DNA from: CAVQFO01 sp963711725
GTDB taxonomy: Bacteria; Pseudomonadota; Gammaproteobacteria; Nitrococcales; Aquisalimonadaceae
Assembly (NCBI GenBank): GCA_963711725.1
Contig: CAVQFO010000024.1
Coordinates: 1-64,000, forward strand
DNA: 64,000 bases
Reading direction: 5' to 3'
This document shows, in pieces, positions 62,365-64,000 of the stretch. How positions within the stretch are numbered: the first letter of the stretch is position 1; each line of letters opens with the position of its first letter. The translations under genes and the position numbers were made by a program. The notes below the pieces were generated by a model. The model made no database searches and had not been told where the DNA came from. It worked only from the letters and a program-made list of their open reading frames with translations.

Positions 62365-63261
62365 TCAACCCAGCAGCGTCAACGCCTTCGGCCGCACCTG
62401 GATGGTGACGGCCTCCCCGGCCCGGGTCTCGCCGTCCATTTCCAGTGGCGGCATCGGCCCCAGGGGGCGGAGCGAAAGGTGCCGGGCGCGGGCGTGGTGC
62501 ACAAAGGGAAGATCGAGATGGGTTCCGCGGTAGAGCCGTGGGACAGCGGGCAGCAGCCGCCGAAGCGGCTCGTTCTCCGCAACGACCACATCCATCAGGC
62601 CGTCATCCGGTTCCGCCTCAGGCGCTATCCGCAAGCCGCGGCCGAACGCGCAACCGTTGGCGAAGGCGGCCAATACCATCGGACCTTCGAACCATGGGCG
62701 GCCGTCCAGATCGATGCGGCAGGAAACTGCCTGAAAACCCAACAGCGCCCGCAGCGCGGCGGCGAGATAGGCGCCCGCCCAGCGGTGGCGCAAGGCATTG
62801 ATACGTGCGGCAACCGGACCGGAGACCCCGGCCGAGGCGATGTTGACGACCAGGCGTCGGGCGCCGGTTTCAAACGTCAGATCCAGCAGATCCACCAAAC
62901 GATGCTTGCCGTTCAACACTCGCACAAGAGCGGCCGACGGTTCCGCGGGCAGGCCCAGGCACCGCGCCATATCAGAACCGGTGCCCGCCGGAATCAGGCC
63001 GACGCCCAATCCGCTTAGCGCATTCGCGTCGTTAAGAACGTTGACTACACGGTGCAGAGTCCCATCGCCGCCAACCACCACCAACCGTTCCGGCAAACCG
63101 GTGAGGGCGGCGCGCACCAACTCATCCGCCCGGGTCGGGTCGTTCACATGGACCACGGACGCATCGGCAAGCTCGGGATGCTGGGAAACAAGCCGCCTCC
63201 AAACCCGCTCAGCGCGGCCGGAGCCTGCACGGGGGTTGACCACCACAAGGGTACGGCGCAT
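62365..63261 (-). CDS. Diacylglycerol/lipid kinase-family protein
   Basis: A 298-residue lipid kinase of the DagK/YegS catalytic-domain family. The nucleotide site is VVNPRAGSGRAERVW near the N-terminus with VVVGGDGTLHRVVNVL, and GLIPAGTGSDMARCLGLP is the conserved second motif. The C-terminal beta-rich part has PDDGLMDVVV and LEMDGE. It would phosphorylate a membrane lipid or sphingoid base. Convergent with the amidotransferase gene, 48 bp apart. Confidence 0.87.
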   Translation of the reverse strand: MRRTLVVVNPRAGSGRAERVWRRLVSQHPELADASVVHVNDPTRADELVRAALTGLPERLVVVGGDGTLHRVVNVLNDANALSGLGVGLIPAGTGSDMARCLGLPAEPSAALVRVLNGKHRLVDLLDLTFETGARRLVVNIASAGVSGPVAARINALRHRWAGAYLAAALRALLGFQAVSCRIDLDGRPWFEGPMVLAAFANGCAFGRGLRIAPEAEPDDGLMDVVVAENEPLRRLLPAVPRLYRGTHLDLPFVHHARARHLSLRPLGPMPPLEMDGETRAGEAVTIQVRPKALTLLG

Positions 63262-63278
63262 GGAGCGCGCTTGCGGGA

Positions 63279-63491
63279 TCAGTTCCGTTCGCCGGGTCGG
63301 GAACCGTCTGGGTTGTCCGTCAGCATCGCGCGGATGGCCTCGAGTTCGGGGAGCAGGTCGTCCACTCCCTGCTCCTCGGGGATCGGTGCAACGTCGTCGC
63401 GGGACACGTCGTCCAAACCGAGGCTGAACTGGACTTCCTCACTTCCGAGGAACTGACTCACCGTTTCCACCCCCATCTCGTTGTTCTTCAT
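63279..63491 (-). CDS. Small acidic hypothetical protein
   Basis: A 70-residue acidic protein (EEVQFSLGLDDVSRDDVAPI, then LPELEAIRAML), 17 bp upstream of the lipid kinase gene on the same strand. No signal peptide or known motif. No clear ribosome site is seen, so it could be spurious; the tight spacing to the kinase favours a real gene. Confidence 0.45.
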   Translation of the reverse strand: MKNNEMGVETVSQFLGSEEVQFSLGLDDVSRDDVAPIPEEQGVDDLLPELEAIRAMLTDNPDGSRPGERN

Positions 63492-63605
63492 CAGTAAAAC
63501 GCGGCTATGCCAAGCATACCGAAAGGTGGGGCGCTGGGAAACCGATCGAAGGAGGCCAGGTCCCGAGACGGTCTCAGCCGGTGCGGCTCTTGCCTGCCTT
63601 TCCGG

Positions 63606-63860
63606 CTACGTCATCCGATGAAAATCGATCACGATCTGGCCTTCGTTCCGCAACAGGTACTCCACCTGCACGGCGTCGCCGTAGCGGCCGGTGATCTGAT
63701 GGATCAGCGGAATGGGATCATGGTCATTGACGAACCGCATGGTCTCGCCCGGCGTGAGAGCATCCAGCGCGCCAAAAATCGCGGCATGGCGGAAGCGCTT
63801 CGCCACGGCCCGGGCATCGAAGGGATAGGTTGAAGGGTTGTGAACGGGCATCTCATTCAT
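63606..63860 (-). CDS. DUF2249 domain protein
   Basis: An 84-residue protein of the DUF2249 family: GETMRFVNDHDPIPLIHQIT with RYGDAVQVEYLLRNEGQIVI and DFHR. The NDHDP motif is diagnostic. Family members occur near denitrification and iron-sulfur genes; activity is unknown. GGAG lies 8 nt before the ATG at 63860. The frame stays open upstream to about 63980 (HGKTGEGWFPAGLADAIKKK), so a longer protein with an N-terminal segment is possible. Confidence 0.75.
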   Translation of the reverse strand: MNEMPVHNPSTYPFDARAVAKRFRHAAIFGALDALTPGETMRFVNDHDPIPLIHQITGRYGDAVQVEYLLRNEGQIVIDFHRMT

Positions 63861-63964
63861 GGCGTCGACTCCGGCGGGCTTGAAGATGTATACTTTGTAC
63901 TTCTTTTTGATCGCATCCGCAAGCCCGGCGGGGAACCAGCCCTCGCCTGTCTTGCCATGTCGCT

Positions 63965-63970
63965 TATAAT
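63965..63970 (+). promoter_or_regulatory. Possible -10 element facing out of the window
   Basis: A perfect TATAAT followed by GTGCGG, 30 bp from the right edge. No good -35 is seen at 16-18 bp. It may belong to a gene beyond the window. Confidence 0.25.
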
Positions 63971-64000
63971 GTGCGGTTTACTCGCACCCGGAAGCCATCG

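Overview
The window is about 64 kb of GC-rich bacterial chromosome, most likely from a gammaproteobacterium. The order glyA-nrdR-ribD-ribE-ribBA-ribH-nusB-thiL-pgpA, a neighbouring [4Fe-4S]-type Fnr, EttA and a RimK/zinc-protease pair all fit that class. The ectoine-type uptake operon and the very long GAPDH would suit a halotolerant Chromatiales/Ectothiorhodospiraceae-like organism, but that placement is inference. Polyester metabolism recurs: a PhaZ7-like depolymerase, a second PHB-depolymerase-family esterase, a PhaB-like reductase, a thiolase and two acyl-CoA synthetases. I saw no phage, integrase, CRISPR array, rRNA or tRNA.

Layout. 1-11 kb: a c-di-GMP enzyme cut by the left edge, a DUF2288 protein, a divergent MocR regulator/class IV transaminase pair, the PhaZ7-like enzyme, an unknown Ser-rich lipoprotein and an emrB-marR-emrA efflux operon. 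11-17 kb: ehuB-C-D-A, ligA and a DUF4124 protein. 17-23 kb: an aldo/keto reductase, the second esterase, a small aspartic protease, an EF-hand protein, two unknown envelope proteins and fnr. 23-31 kb: the riboflavin/nusB/glyA cluster, with a 269-bp MITE inserted exactly between ribH and nusB. 31-35 kb: the zinc protease/RimK pair and ettA. 35-46 kb: an acyl-CoA synthetase-thiolase-MetX-like-binding protein operon, a MalT-type regulator with a second acyl-CoA synthetase, and divergent phaB. 46-54 kb: a GGDEF protein, SRPBCC, DUF218, GAPDH, TrxC, PilZ, an M48 lipoprotein, a DGC protein and an MFS transporter. 54-58 kb: a two-component module with cytochrome b561 and two PepSY proteins. 58-64 kb: metY, a DJ-1 protein, an amidoligase/glutamine-amidotransferase pair, a lipid kinase and DUF2249.

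Most notable. (1) The PepSY/b561/two-component module has the same tandem operator, TTMAG-N6-TTCAG exactly 10 nt before the -10, at both of its outward promoters, which predicts an autoregulated regulon; its cytochrome carries an acidic/histidine-rich loop. (2) The MITE has 32-bp perfect inverted repeats and supplies the ribH stop codon. (3) An amidoligase-amidotransferase pair may make an unknown amide-linked product. (4) Several families of interspersed palindromic repeats occupy the intergenic spaces.

Caution on sequence quality. At least 14 single-base frameshifts break 11 otherwise intact genes, including ligA and the GAPDH gene, mostly in short homopolymers. They look like uncorrected sequencing indels rather than decay. 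For those genes I give the full reconstructed span and mark the break.
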